From: Cristatella mucedo | Taxonomy: Eukaryota > Bryozoa > Phylactolaemata > Cristatellidae | NCBI GenBank assembly: GCA_009760855.2 | Contig: WPIO01000097.1 | Span: 122,001 to 186,000, forward strand | Direction of reading: 5' to 3' | Length of the DNA: 64,000 bases | Shown here: positions 14,701 to 25,379 of the stretch, piece after piece | Position numbering within the stretch: the stretch's first letter is position 1 | How the letters are laid out: the number at the start of each line of letters is the position of its first letter | Notes under the pieces: generated by a model | What the model was told of the DNA's origin: nothing | Databases searched by the model: none | What the model saw: only the letters and a program-made list of their open reading frames with translations | Position numbers and translations under genes: made by a program

Positions 14701-16194
14701 AAAGCATTTGCTGAGTATGTGCGAATTTTTATTTGTATACTTGCTTGTTGACTCTCCTGTCACCGACTGAGGCACGTCCTTTCCCGAAATCATAAGTCAT
14801 CATCTACATCCATGCTAATCACTTCCTTGACTGCCCTCCTGACTCGGCTATGGTCTTTGATTTCTCTCCTTTTTTTGTGTGTGTGAGCCGAAGTTTGTTG
14901 GCTACCGTGTGGGTATCAAAAGGCGCTTAGGCTTTGAGTGCTCTAAAGAACACCATGCAGCCGTAGTATTCACTTAGTCCCCGAGGCTTTTTAGAGTTAC
15001 AGACAGAGATACATGTTATCACCAACCAAATCGTAGCCCTCCTGACAGCACATGTAAAGTGTCTGAAAAGAGATTTGACTCGTCGAGAGTATTATTAATA
15101 CAAAAGAAATGGAGGCCCCTAGAGAGTGTGAGGGAGGATTTTGGCCTTGGCTAGCCTGGTTGCCCAGGGATAACGTGCTTGCTCTTCACGATCCGGGTCG
15201 TGGGTCGATCCTTTGTTGACCAGTGCAGGTGGTGGTGATAGCCGTGAAGGCTCTTCTGTCGCCATACAAATGAGGGTGTTAAATCAGCTTACCTTTCTCT
15301 TAAGCTTGCTCCTTCTGTTCGCTTAGACTCTTCGGGTCGCCTGTACTATGCAGTTAGCCGACATTGAGGCCCGAAAAAGTAGCTTTCCGCTCCACCTGGC
15401 TTGGAGCCGTGCTCGGCTGAAATGGCCGCGATAGCAATTGCAGCAGCGATGGCTCACTGGGTAAGGCGGTTGCTTTTCACGACCTCGGTCCCGAGGTCGT
15501 GGGTTCAAATCCTGTGGTGGGCGATCCTCTATAGTCACTGCAAGCAGTGGTGATAGCCTAAAAAGGCTCTTCTATCGCTATGCGAATAGAAGCTGCTAGA
15601 TCAGCCTAGGATTTATTTATTCAATTTTTTATTTATCGTGGCTCCTCAGGCTCTGCTGCTTGCGTCTTCAGCTTGGAGTCTTTTCCAATTGGCCTGACTG
15701 GCGGGCGCCGGTGCATTTCGCTCCCACAGGACGGAGGAGGCGCAGCGCCTGCTGCACACCCGAGCAAGCTGAGCTACGCTGCCATGGCGCAACGAGCCTA
15801 CAAGGAGGGCAGTCAGCCGGCCTCCGTGGTCTGTGCTGCAGCAGCAGCAACCGCCCCGCCAGACGATGGCGCATCGCGAGCTGCAGCAGCCCACGACGAC
15901 AATAACAACGGCTCGTCTGCTTCCGACGGAGCAGCTGCGTTGGCTCTCCGAGCGGCGGCGGTCGCTGGTGCTGCTGAAAACGGCGCCGCCGCCAGCGGCA
16001 GCGTGAGGAAGTGGGGCCACAGCGGTGGAGGTGGTGCACACAGCAGCGGCAGGGGCACAGCGGCGCAGCATGACGTCCGCTACGGTGCCGCTAGCAGCCA
16101 GCAGCAGCAAGCGCAGCCGTGCCGGACAAGCGGACAGTTTTCGAAGCAGAGGGCTTCAACGACGACGCGGCCGCCGACCTCTGCTAGCAGTTGA
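2719..16194 (+). CDS. LARP4: La-related protein 4 (LARP4/LARP4B-like), 12 visible exons, 5' end missing
   Basis: LARP4 proteins are cytoplasmic poly(A)- and PABP-binding mRNA stabilisers. Exons read from splice sites and phase: 2719-2871, 4055-4118, 7088-7224, 7402-7505, 8495-8659, 10239-10463, 10558-10614, 10751-10947, 11060-11282, 13059-13468, 13551-13749, 15730-16194 (TGA stop). The La motif spans exons 2-3 (LKHQLEYYFSR, then SYLVSQMDADQFVPI and FNQVKKMTSD). The RRM-like domain spans exons 4-5 (KRCVVILREIPPDV, ANCWYVTFETEGDAQKAF). Exon 6 opens with ARIKAK, as in vertebrate LARP4. Later exons hold the family signatures FELDSSAFPALPGGF and PSKLSYAAMAQRAYKEG. About 800 codons are visible, similar to vertebrate LARP4/4B. 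The acceptors of exons 1 and 8 are the least certain, and the initiator exon is not identified. The introns are loaded with LINE and SINE copies. Identity as LARP4 versus LARP4B cannot be resolved. Confidence 0.93.
4876..5040 (+). repeat. SINE family B (tRNA-derived head, LINE-1f-like tail)
   Basis: It lies in intron 2 of the LARP4-like gene. A pol III box A-like segment (TGGTTCGGTGGTTAAGGTGC) is followed by a box B-like GGGCTCGAGCCCC. The tail GCGCCTGAATAGAGATTAAG resembles the 3' end of LINE-1f (GCGCCTAGAAAGAGATTAAG, seen in the plus-oriented copies). It ends in AT-rich sequence. It is not a functional tRNA gene because no cloverleaf is kept. Confidence 0.7.
5041..5300 (-). mobile_element. 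LINE-1f 3' UTR fragment
   Basis: The segment has the LINE-1f terminal signature in reverse: an AT-rich tail, then GGCACCCTCGGAGAACTGAG, the GGGTCAGCATG block and CACACATAAGTGCAC. It is 5' truncated and has no coding part left. Confidence 0.7.
5621..5811 (+). repeat. SINE family A (tRNA-derived)
   Basis: It begins GTGAGCCACGATGGCACACT, with box A TGGCACACTAGGTAAGGTGG and box B GGGTTCGAATCC. The body contains AAGCCGTAAAGGCTC, and the element ends in AGGCTGTTAAATCAGCTT plus a T-rich tail. Further copies are at 15155, 15441, 21480, 23818 and, inverted, 57740. Confidence 0.8.
5857..6019. repeat. Two-copy tandem repeat, about 80 bp unit
   Basis: Two adjacent copies share AGAAGCTTA, the GGTGGCTGGTCACnGTGG block, TAGCTCAGTTAAA and GATAGCTGCATTnGAGTC, with a few substitutions. 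The element is intronic and its origin is unknown. Confidence 0.7.
6361..6520 (+). repeat. SINE family B, second copy
   Basis: It matches the 4876 copy: CCCAGTGGTTAAAGCGATTG head, GGTCGTGGGGTCGAGCC box B, CATGGCATATG, then the LINE-like tail GCGCCTGACTAGAGATAAG and a CAATACAAATGAAAA end. It lies in intron 2 of the LARP4-like gene. Confidence 0.7.
8838..9300 (+). mobile_element. LINE-1f 3' fragment
   Basis: Degenerate coding remnants of the LINE-1f C-terminus (DLAPAYLSDLLPHDADHRTT in one frame, then HFSESN) run into the 3' UTR and a TATTATTATTGT tail. It lies in the intron after exon 5. Frameshifts and stops make it non-functional. Confidence 0.7.
11640..12870 (-). mobile_element. LINE-1f copy, 5'-truncated, broken reverse transcriptase
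   Basis: Read on the minus strand, the open piece at 12106-12693 has the RT catalytic box as DFYADDTQLN, then WMAANFLKLKSD and SPVESARNLGVLIQSDLSLD, the usual order for the palm and thumb of L2/CR1-type elements. The 3' UTR follows to about 11640. It lies in the intron before the PALPGG exon of the LARP4-like gene. Several stops and an internal duplication near 12690 make it dead. Confidence 0.8.
14215..15100 (+). mobile_element. LINE-1f fragment with a LINE-2f 3' end nested in it
   Basis: 14270-14647 encodes degenerate LINE-1f C-terminal residues (HIAPLLTCLQWLPSQVTYRI, FLHSFAPAYLYEL). From about 14780 to 15030 the sequence switches to the LINE-2f 3' end (AGCCGAAGTTTGTTGGCTAC, GTGCTCTAAAGAAC, GAGTTACAGACAGAGATAC). 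LINE-1f 3' sequence (TGTAAAGTGTCTGAAAAGAG) resumes at about 15045, so one element is nested in the other. Confidence 0.65.
15155..15295 (+). repeat. SINE family A, partial
   Basis: It keeps the TTCACGATCCGGGTCGTGGG region, GTGGTGATAGCCGTGAAGGC and the AGGGTGTTAAATCAGCTTA end. The head is degraded. Confidence 0.6.
15441..15625 (+). repeat. SINE family A
   Basis: A near-complete copy: GATGGCTCACTGGGTAAGGC, GACCTCGGTCCCGAGGTCGT, GGGTTCAAATCC, GTGGTGATAGCC and an AGCTGCTAGATCAGCCTAGG end. It sits about 100 bp upstream of the last LARP4-like exon. Confidence 0.8.
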
Positions 16195-18060
16195 CGATGA
16201 ACGTTTCTTTTGTCTATGAACGATCTCTGTAGCACTTTAACCGGGCTTCTCTCCGCTCGTTGGTACGGGTGAAGCGCAGCTGGGAAGACTGACTGCGCCA
16301 CACCTACCCCCTACGGAATGCGCGCACGCGTTCGTCGGTACCTGGCTTGGAAGAGCCGGAAGTTCCGGTCGGTCGTCGGTCGGCCTCCGTTGGCCCTAGC
16401 CGGGCTGCCGACGACTGGAGTGCGACTAGTGTCGTGGCGGCTCGGTGCTATTGCCCGCTGTAAGGCCGGCAGCCCGTGTTTCTATTTGCTGGACGAGCGC
16501 CGGACGCTTTTACTGCTCGTGCTCTCACCGATCCGCTCGCCAGCTCGACGACGCAAGCGCCAGCACTTGGTCCCTCTTTCCAGCACTCGTAATATTCCCA
16601 CTGTAGCTGCATTGCAGGGAGTGTGTGCGTGCGCCACTTATTCCCCCCTAGGTGCACTTTAGTTTGTAAGTACGAAACGCAGTCAAGACCCACAAAAAAA
16701 TGACTGACTTTCTTAGGCTGCCTCCCTGTTGCCCTAGTACCCGGTACTTCGTGCTTAGTGCGACGCCTCTCAACTCTGGCCGCTGCTGTAACCTTTAGTC
16801 GCTCGTCCTCCATGCTCTCATCAATAGTGCCGAGGTTTCCCTCGTCCTGAACTGCAGCAGCGGCTAGCGGCTGACTATGTGTTCGGGCGTTCGCTTTCCC
16901 TCCACGGATCGCCTCCCCGCCGTATAGCTGGCATTGCGGAGTGTCCGTGTCTTGCCTGCTGCATACGATTCCCTATCTTCCAATGCAGAATATTGAAACT
17001 ATTGCAAAATTTTGTAGTGCCTCTTAGTGGTCGATGCTCGAAGAGCGTGGCCGCATTCGTCTCATGCTGCTGGTCGCAATATGCACGCTTACAGTGTGTC
17101 CACGTGAGCACGGCCATGCGGCAGCTCGTTTGCTTGCTTGCTTGCTTGCTGTTCAAGTGCCTGTGACGCTGCACTGCCAAGCAGTAGCCTGCTCTGGTCG
17201 CGCCGTTTTACTGAGCATATTATGAAGTGTGCAAGACGTTGGCAGCTGCCCGTGGCCGGCACAGCTGAGCCTTCGGTCGTTGGCAAGTGTGGTGGACATG
17301 ACCTTGGCACCTCTGTTTATGGCCAGCAAGTCTAGGCTTCCTTAAACCAGTGACTTCGATGTGACTGGCCGTACGTGACCTCTGCTATACACTTGCATGT
17401 TGTGATAAGGCTGTTGTATTACATACGATGTGATATTGGCTCACACAATAGCATCACTGATGGATAATGCTAAGGCTCACACTATTAAGTGGCTTGTGGT
17501 GCCCAGCTCAATGAACTGAGGTATGCAGCTGCTGCAGCCACCTGCTTGTAAAGATCGCAGGATTGGTACCAAATATATCAAGTTGACAGAATCATTGTTT
17601 TTTGCTTACTCGGGAGCTTGTTTTTAGAGACGTATTTTGCGATTCTTGGTTTAGTTTACCGCACGTGGCTAGGCACAGTGATTTCTTTACTTGAGGAGCC
17701 GTTTGCACCCTGGATAGGGCCGAGATGCCAGTCTGCTGCCGTTGAGAAAACTGGGGTTGGCGCTGGCACCGGTTGTGCATTATTACTCGCCCATTTGACG
17801 GTAGTAGTTGGCCTTGTAACGTTGACACGAACTGCAAGGACAGGGCTGTTCTGCTGTGGATTCCTTGCTAAGCAAGCCTTCGCGAAGCACTGGCTGCATC
17901 TATCTACATTACTGATGGAGAGTAGGCCAAACTTCTTTGGCTGTTCATACAAAGCAGGCCTTAGATATGGTGCTATGAGCTGCCTATATGATTAAAAGCC
18001 AAGGAAAGTATATACCCACTTGGCCCTGGGAGTTGGATTATGGCTCCTAGACGAAGCCCG
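16195..18060. other. 3' UTR / downstream flank of the LARP4-like gene; no other gene seen
   Basis: The LARP4-like stop codon is at 16192-16194 and the 3' UTR must begin here, but no convincing AATAAA polyadenylation signal is placed. A GCTT tetranucleotide run lies near 17130. Short open frames on both strands show no coding signature. Confidence 0.4.
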
Positions 18061-18064
18061 AGTT

Positions 18065-18150
18065 GATAACAATAATAACAGTAGTAAAACTCAATAAAGC
18101 GCCCTCAGAAGTCAAATCTTTGGGCGCTTTACATTTGCTGCAAAGGACTG
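18065..18150 (-). mobile_element. LINE-1f 3' terminus, short
   Basis: The terminal motif TAAAGCGCCCTCAGAAGTCA, then GGGCGCTTTACATTTGCTGC, directly after an AATAATAACAG tail, is the reverse-oriented LINE-1f 3' end. The rest of the element is absent. Confidence 0.6.
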
Positions 18151-19430
18151 TTGCCAAAGTAGCTGGGTTCTACTCTTTCCTTGGTCTTAATTTGGCCCTT
18201 CACTTACGTGGAACGCCTCATTCACTTAGTGGTAAATGTCGAGAAATTACTTGGAAGACTGGTCCAACAGTCGAATCATTGCTTAGCGTGAGTACCTTTC
18301 TCAAGACAAGCAAGAGAAATGAGCTAAGACGATTTGGCAATTTCTATATAAAAGGAAAGCATTAAACAAGTTTATGCAGACTGTTCCGCTCTGTTTGGCT
18401 GGGTTTGTGCACACCTGCAGAATTTCATTTCTGATTTTTTTGCGAAGTTTCGCTTTATATGTCAATGATCGCAGCTAATACAGTTAAAGGACGTTTGATG
18501 ACTGTGTACTGTATAGCTATACTTAACTAAACGAAATTTCAAATTAGCTGAAGTACAGGCAGTGCTGAACTTGCATTTGAAATTTCAAGTTGATTGGTCA
18601 AGTATTGGCGGCTAATGGAATTTATAAGGCAATAAGCTACACTGCAAATGATGCTGTTTAAAAGTCGTAAGCTTGCACCTCAACATGCTGCAAGCATGTG
18701 CCTCGATCTACCAAGGATCAACAAGTCGTGTAGAGGTTACCTTCCGGTTTACCTCCTGGTTAGCCATGTCTTTCCTTATTATTGTATTAACGCTTTCCTT
18801 TTAAGTGGAAATTGCCATACCCTTATCTCATTTCTAAAATGTGCCTTTTGAACGGTAACTTAAATTCTACGGTCGTTGGCCAATCGTATTATTTTCTTGA
18901 CATTTGTAAATGAGCTCCTGACATCACCCGGACTTCTGGGATCGCCCACTGATGCTCTTTACAGTCTACACAGCCATAGCCAAGGCAAGTGTGTCCTTAG
19001 GGTACCTTTCAATCTGGCTATTAGCCTTGACCCATAAAGGGATTAGACCGCTAGTATGGTGCTATTATTTGGCAATGTAAACTCTATATCTTACCTTTTC
19101 AACCTGCCAGAACCAAGTAGAAGAGTTGCAATTTTCTGAGTACCGATACATAAAGAATGCATTCGGTTGTCCATATTGGATCCCTCGCCTTCTAGCACGC
19201 TTCATTTGCAACGAAACCGTAGGCCTTACCAGGCTAGAAATAATAAAGTCGACTCCGCTTATAAAAGAGTGCGCTCGGGTCGGCAAATGGGCATTCTTAT
19301 ATGCGGAGTGTCACCATATGCGGAAAAAATCTTGGACGAAAAACAATCTGCTATTCTTATAAGCGGAGCATTCCTTTATCCAAGTATCGCGGATTCGACT
19401 GTACTATGCAATAGCTGAAGCTGTTTTAAC
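18151..19430. other. Intergenic; nothing supported
   Basis: No gene, RNA or clear repeat was recognised. Between about 19,140 and 19,390 the sequence reads as short degenerate segments without a conserved frame. Confidence 0.4.
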
Positions 19431-19439
19431 CCAATGCAA

Positions 19440-20165
19440 AAATAGGGAGTGAGTTCCAGGCTTTGGGAGCATACGAACTAAAGGCACGGTCTCCAAGTGA
19501 TTTGAGGTTCGTACAAGGTATAGCCAAATGAGTCGGAACAGTGATTTAAAAAGATTCTTCGCCTAGTAGATCTGATAGGTAGTCTGGAGTGAAACAATAA
19601 AGGGACCTTAAAGTAAGTGACAGAACCTTGAAGTCGATTGGCTGCTTGACAGGGATCTAGTACGGGTCCGCTTGAAGTGGTACGATGTAGCAATTGCGAC
19701 TCTCTCGACACACGACTGGCTGCCACATTTGTGCACCAATTGTAAGCGCCCGATTGTGCACGCAGGTAGACCGCTCAAGCAGTGAGCTACGGAAATCGAG
19801 ACGCAGTGTCACAAATGCACAGACCAGTTTTGATGTAGTATCCCTATCTAAATGAGCTTGAATTTTAGCAAATGTATGCAGCTGAAAGAAGGCAGACTTG
19901 ACTGCGGAGCTGACGTCGTCGTCTAATGAAAGGTCACTTAGGAATAGAACATTTAGATTTCGTGCAGATTCAACAGAAGATGTCCTGGCAGAGCCAACTT
20001 TGAGCGTTAGATTTTCTAATTTCTGAATCGCACCCGGTTTGCCCATAACTAGTAAGTTGGTTGTGTCGTCATTCCATTTAAGGAAGGTTGCTGCTAACCA
20101 CGCGCGGATGCTATCAATATATGCAGCAAGGTTGTGTAGAGAATTCGATGTGCTTGAGGGCTGGT
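19440..20165 (-). mobile_element. LINE-1f fragment, degenerate RT C-terminus
   Basis: The minus strand has MGKPGAIQKLENLTLKVGSA and SSVESARNLNVLFLSDLSLD, homologous to the better copy at 25.4-28.2 kb. Frameshifts are frequent. Confidence 0.75.
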
Positions 20166-20167
20166 AG

Positions 20168-21290
20168 GGATGAAAGCGCAGGTATCTGGGAAAAGTGATT
20201 AAGGCCCATGGAATAGGATATCAATTCTATGCTGATAATACTCAGCTGTATTTGCCATTCAGACCATCAAAATCTGCTGCAGCAACTGATAAACTGAATG
20301 CTTGCCTTGCCAACATTCAGTCCTAAGGTGTTGGAAAATTTCTTGAAACCAAGTGACGATAACACCGAACTGCTGCTCATAGGACACCCTAAGCGTGTGG
20401 CTGGATTATAAAGGCTTTGCTCTTCTAATAGGGAATGCTGTTGTGCGACCATCACCACGTGCTCGAAATGTAGGTGTCGTTTTATACAGCTGCCTCAATT
20501 TTAAAAGCTTCATTCACAAGACTGCTTCTACAGCTAGCCATCACGTCCGATCCCATTCTAAGATTAGGAGCTGTCTTCCACAGTGGCTTGCAAAAAATGT
20601 AACTTGCACCTTAGTTCTGTCTCGGCTTGATTATTGTAATACCCTTTTGGCTGGGCTACCAAAGAAAGCAACTAGGCCACTGCAACTGGCTATGAATATG
20701 GCTGCAAGGCTAGTTTTCAAATTCCAGAGTTTTGAGCCCGTGTCTCCTTTGCTAAAGAGCTAGGGTGGATGCCGGTTGATCAACTGATGCAGAGCAAAGT
20801 TCTTACGCTGACCCACAATGTCTGCCTCGGCTTGGCTCCTCCATACCTAGCTGAACTGCTGCACCAGTTTCAGCCTCCGCGAACCCTCAGGTCCTGTATG
20901 GACAATAAATTAGCTGTCCCATTCCTCCGCTTAAAGACCGTTGGCGACAGAAGCTTGCAGTTCCTAAAACCTGAGGAACTCACTTCCACTGTTCTTACGC
21001 AACGGTATCCTCTCCTGCTGGACACACCATGGCCCATCCCATCTAGCAGCTGTCCCGAACTGCTACTTCTTCCATGCTACTCAATTGCCCTCCAGACTCT
21101 GCTATTCTCTTCACTTTCTCTTTGTTTTGTTTTTTGCGCGAGACGAAGTCTGTTGGCTACCGAATGCGTACCGAAACCCGCTTAGGCTGTGAGTGCGCTA
21201 TACAAAACTCTCCTGCGTAACACCCACATAGTCTTTATGGCTTTGTGGAGTTACAGACGGCAATACATTACAACTGAGTGTCGTCTGCAT
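20168..21290 (+). mobile_element. LINE-2f fragment (second L2/CR1-like family)
   Basis: The plus strand reads FYADNTQLYLPF near 20223, an altered form of the usual YADDTQL box, then SRLDYCNTLLAGLPKKATRP, MNMAARLVF and LGLAPPYLAELLHQF. The family-specific 3' end follows: GAGACGAAGTCTGTTGGCTA, GTGAGTGCGCTATACAAAAC and GTAACACCCACATAG. The element is 5' truncated and inactive. The same 3' end is found at 14.9, 38.5, 46.2 and 55.4 kb. Confidence 0.75.
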
Positions 21291-21479
21291 AGAAGTGAAA
21301 GCCTAGATTGTACATAGGGAGCACACCGGCAGCACCGGGGAGAGTATAAACTGTGAAAAGAAACGGACCCTGAGCACAGAGAGCCCTGAGGTTCCCCGCA
21401 GCCCCCCTCCCCCCCCCCCCGCACTTTAGCTATTTGCCGGGGGGGGGGGTCGAAGCCCAGGATTATGGCGCTCTCTTTT

Positions 21480-21600
21480 AACAACCGCGGGCCGTGGGTT
21501 CGAGCAAAGCTGTAAATGATCCTTCACTGTCCGCTGCAAGAGGTGGGATAGCCGTTAAGGCTCTTCTGCGGCTATACAAACGAGCAGATCATTGCAGTGC
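21480..21600 (+). repeat. SINE family A, 3' part
   Basis: It keeps GCCGTGGGTTCGAGCAAAGC, GGGATAGCCGTTAAGGCTC and CGGCTATACAAACGAGCAG. It directly follows a stretch with opposing poly-C and poly-G runs (21405-21450). Confidence 0.55.
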
Positions 21601-23817
21601 AATGCCAGTGGTGGCGAGACGAGAGGCAATCAAGAAAGACATTGTGATCAACTGTATCAAACGCTATCGCAAGACAAAGAAAAAAGCTAACGTGGAGATT
21701 TGACACAAGTCAGCATTCATGAGAAGGTCGCTATTTACCCCAAGAAATGTTGACTCTGAGGAGTAACTAGCTCACACTCCAGACTGGAGCTTGCCTGTTA
21801 GGTTTGAGGTTTTAGTGTATACGAGTTCAGCTGGTCTGCCACAACTCATCCCACTGCCTTTCATAGGAAAGCGTGCGTGGAGCTGTACTAGGGCTGCGCG
21901 GGAAGTTCGCGGAAGAGATACAGCGGAAGCAGTATTCTGTATTCATCCTCGCCGCCGGCTGAGCTTGGCTGACGTCTCATGTGTATCAAGTGCTCGGAGT
22001 CGGAGACTGAAGACAACTGTCGTTTGGTCGCGCTACCCAGACTGACCACGGTCGGTCCAGACGGCTGTCACTACTACGAGAGCCACCTGCCCAGAGGCGG
22101 GACCAGGACTTCATCCGGAGGGCACTACGCGCAAGACTCTTATGATGGTCGGGGCTTAAAAAGGAAGCGGTCCAGTGGCCCAGCTATTGGGGGGGGAGGG
22201 GAGTGAATGCCCTTCGCGGCTCCACCACTATTGCTGCCCACTCGTGTGGCGGCGAACAAAGCGGTCCACTTACAATCCAGGTCTTCTTGTAGGTACATTA
22301 TACGCGCAATATTAAGGTAATGATAATAGTCATACTAGGAAAATATAGATGAAGCGCCTCAGAGAACCGAGTCTTTTGCTAAGCACTATGCACAGGCCGG
22401 AAAGAAAACCCGTCCGTTGTTTTGTGGTAACTCTCGCAACTTCTGGCCGTATAAGCGAGCAAAGGACCCTGCAAACTTGGTATTTGGGGATACAATTATC
22501 AGCTGCATTTTGCAGTTAAGTAAAGGATGAGATTTATTCAAAAGGACAGATCTAAAGAGAACATCGGCGTTTGGGGCTCTCACCGAGTATAGGATTCCGG
22601 CTATTCGTCTCTTGAGAGAACAACAATGAGTAACCTTTTTGATGTGTCTCGAAATTAATTATACAACTTTTTTTGCACAATTCTGGGATACAGCCTTTTG
22701 CCGTGCCAGCTACCACGCAGCAACGTGCGGTGGCTGTCGAAGCCTTCGGCCCGAACTGGCGAACCTCATGCGGTGGCTCTTCAAACCTTCAGGCTTTACC
22801 CCAACGGGCCAACTGCCAGTATGCTGCTCGCCCGTTTGACGAGCCTATTTTGCTATTAATGAGCAGTGGCCACCGCCCCGACGCACCCAAGTATCGTAGA
22901 CATGGTTTATCAGGTCGACCGCCCTACGACAGGCGGACGCGAGCTCTCCGGAGCTACTGCTCGGCGCTCTGTTTCGCTCCTTTAAACTTGCTACTTTGGA
23001 ATGTGTATATTTCCTAGCCGCATTTCGCCCTCCAAACGTAGCATAGCTTAAAAAGGGACTCGAGACAGGTTTCTGAACAAAAACTAATGATAATGATAAT
23101 AATATTTCGTCCCCAGCGCCCAAAGAGAAGCTAATCTCTGCAAAGACATCGGTCATTGGGCAGCGTGACGGCAAGTCATCGAGTGACGCACTCAGCAAAG
23201 TCTAGACCGAGGCACAGTCTTAGCTGGTGAGCAGCAAAATTTGACGAACGAGAACACGCGAGCCGGTGCGGAATCAGCACCGGTGCCAATCAGCACCGTG
23301 CATTCCGCACCGCAGGCTCGCGTGGTGGGGGAGGGGTTTTGCTTTTTTTTTCTTAGGTAGAGTAAACAATTAACGCTTGCGGGCAAAAATGGCATTGTCG
23401 CGTCACAAGGGGCGAGCACTTGTGTAGTAGACACGCGATGACTTTAAATGGAGTGCGTACTTTTAGAGTATCTTAAACCGTACATTCGGAGCCGCAGCGG
23501 TGAAAAACTGAACATAATTCGCCTAAAAGCAGCCAGCGACTAATTTTCCAACTCGACGGCGGGAACGCAGAGGGCAAGTGAAGGAAGCATTTCAGTGCTC
23601 TGCGCCGAAAAGCAGCTGGTACGCTAGCTCGGCACCAGCACCTCTATCGATAGGCAGTGCGTTTCGAATCCCAAAGCAGCTGTCGAGTGACATCGCAACA
23701 TCTCTCGACTTAACGGCATTTAGATGAAGGTATCAAGATGGGAGAGTTAAAGTGCCAATTCTTCTTGGACCGGTTTACATTCGTCAGCAGGGAGGTGCAC
23801 CTTCACACTACATTGCG
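21601..23817. other. Intergenic; no gene supported
   Basis: The stretch has mixed composition. 22830-23010 resembles 28840-29050 (shared CTACTGCTCGGCGCT and TGTTTCGCTC), so it is probably a dispersed repeat. A small inverted repeat with GAATCAGCACCGG / CAGCACCGTGCATTCCGCAC lies near 23265-23320. No protein was recognised. Confidence 0.4.
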
Positions 23818-24000
23818 GTGAGCCGTGATGGCACACAAGGTAAGGCGGTTGCTTTTCACGACTTCGGTCCCGAGGTCGTGAGTACGCATCCTGCGGTGAA
23901 CAATTCTTTATTGACACTAGAAACAGTGGTGATAGCCGTCAAGGCTCTTCTGTCGCTTTACAAAAGAGACTGTTAAATCAGCTAGTATTTATTTATTTTA
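23818..24000 (+). repeat. SINE family A
   Basis: A full-length copy: GTGAGCCGTGATGGCACACA, GGTAAGGCGGTTGCTTTTCA, GTGGTGATAGCCGTCAAGGC and GACTGTTAAATCAGCTAGTA, then a TATTTATTTA tail. Confidence 0.8.
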
Positions 24001-24168
24001 TATACTAATGTTTTGGATGTGTCTGAGGAGCGCTACAGGGTGAGAGGGGAGTGCCTTTCACCCCAGTCCTAAGATCTTACTTCGCAGGAGGGTAACAGCG
24101 CTTTTCAATGCGGGGCTAAATCAGCGTACCTGACAGCGGTCTTTCCGGATACCTCCCCGGTATCCCCA

Positions 24169-24305
<137 letters not shown>

Positions 24306-25379
24306 AAGAGAGATGACTCACATAAGCGACGCTTGTGTATATACTATTGTTAGGGTCTAAAGAGGCTTCCGAGCTGCTCGCTTTCGGATTTCATGGACGC
24401 TCGTGGATTTAAACATTCGACCGCGTCGTTCGTGTGTCGCTCTAGCGCGTACGACAGGGTGAGAAATCTGTAAATACCTCTAGAATTTAATGGCGTCAAT
24501 TGATGCTCTTCGGGCGGCGTGCCTTTGGCGCTTACATTCCAAGTGTTTCTCCGAAAGAGATGTGGCCACTCTTTTTCAGAAAGGGCTGGCAAAGCTGCCA
24601 GTGCCCCGAGGCATAGAAGGGGATGCCCTCAGCGTGCACGTTCAGCGCAGTTAAGGGGGTCCACAGGGGCTATCCTATTGTTTTATAGGTTGCATTCGTA
24701 TATTTAGAGGAGTTGAAGATGTAATTATTCAAACATATGCTGGATGACACTGATCAGCACATCGGGTCTCCGGTGCTTAGCTTTACATTCTGCCAATATC
24801 GGGGTACCAATTTTGGTTTCGACAATTGGTTCTATCACAAGGCTTCAGATTATTAGTTTTTCCTGAATTACAATAGTTGGGAACCGGATATATCACGCTT
24901 TATAATAGCCATAACAATGCATTTGCATAGCGCTCTCAGAGAACTGAGTCTCTCTCTTTCTAGGCACTTTTCAGATGCTGCATGTAAAGCATTACCAAAT
25001 TTTTGCTGATACCGGACTTTATAGTCTAGATTATATAAAACGCCCGATTCAAAAGATGCTCCATATAAGATAGCCATGTTTTGTTGACGACCTGCAAAAA
25101 AGTGACCTTGACTCTTACAGGTCTTGTGTTATCCTTGTTGTTTGAGCCAATTTGCATGCCGACCGTTCCGTTAGTCATTGAGAGACATCAATACAATGTG
25201 CTGTCAGAGGAGCTGAATCCCAAAGTAGTGGGCATGATTCCCAACCCTATATTACGATTCGTACTTTGGGATAGTAACCAGTGAGTTGCATGCTATAGCT
25301 GAGCTGTACACACCTGCCTCTCTTTGGCCGTGGAATATACCGATTCACCCTAACGATGGTTCACCCCATCGTATCGTCG
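24306..25379. other. Intergenic with a small LINE-1f relic
   Basis: At 24890-24990 a reverse LINE-1f 3' terminus remains (GCGCTCTCAGAGAACTGAGT, then GCACTTTTCAGATGCTGC). Nothing else was recognised. Confidence 0.5.

Noticed and set aside
15668-16110. Minus-strand frames opposite the last LARP4-like exon
   Set aside because: They are GC-driven shadows. The plus frame carries the conserved PSKLSYAAMAQ motif.
2719-16194. An altered genetic code in the host
   Set aside because: The LARP4-like exons read through with the standard code and no in-frame stop, so any recoding is confined to the viral segment.
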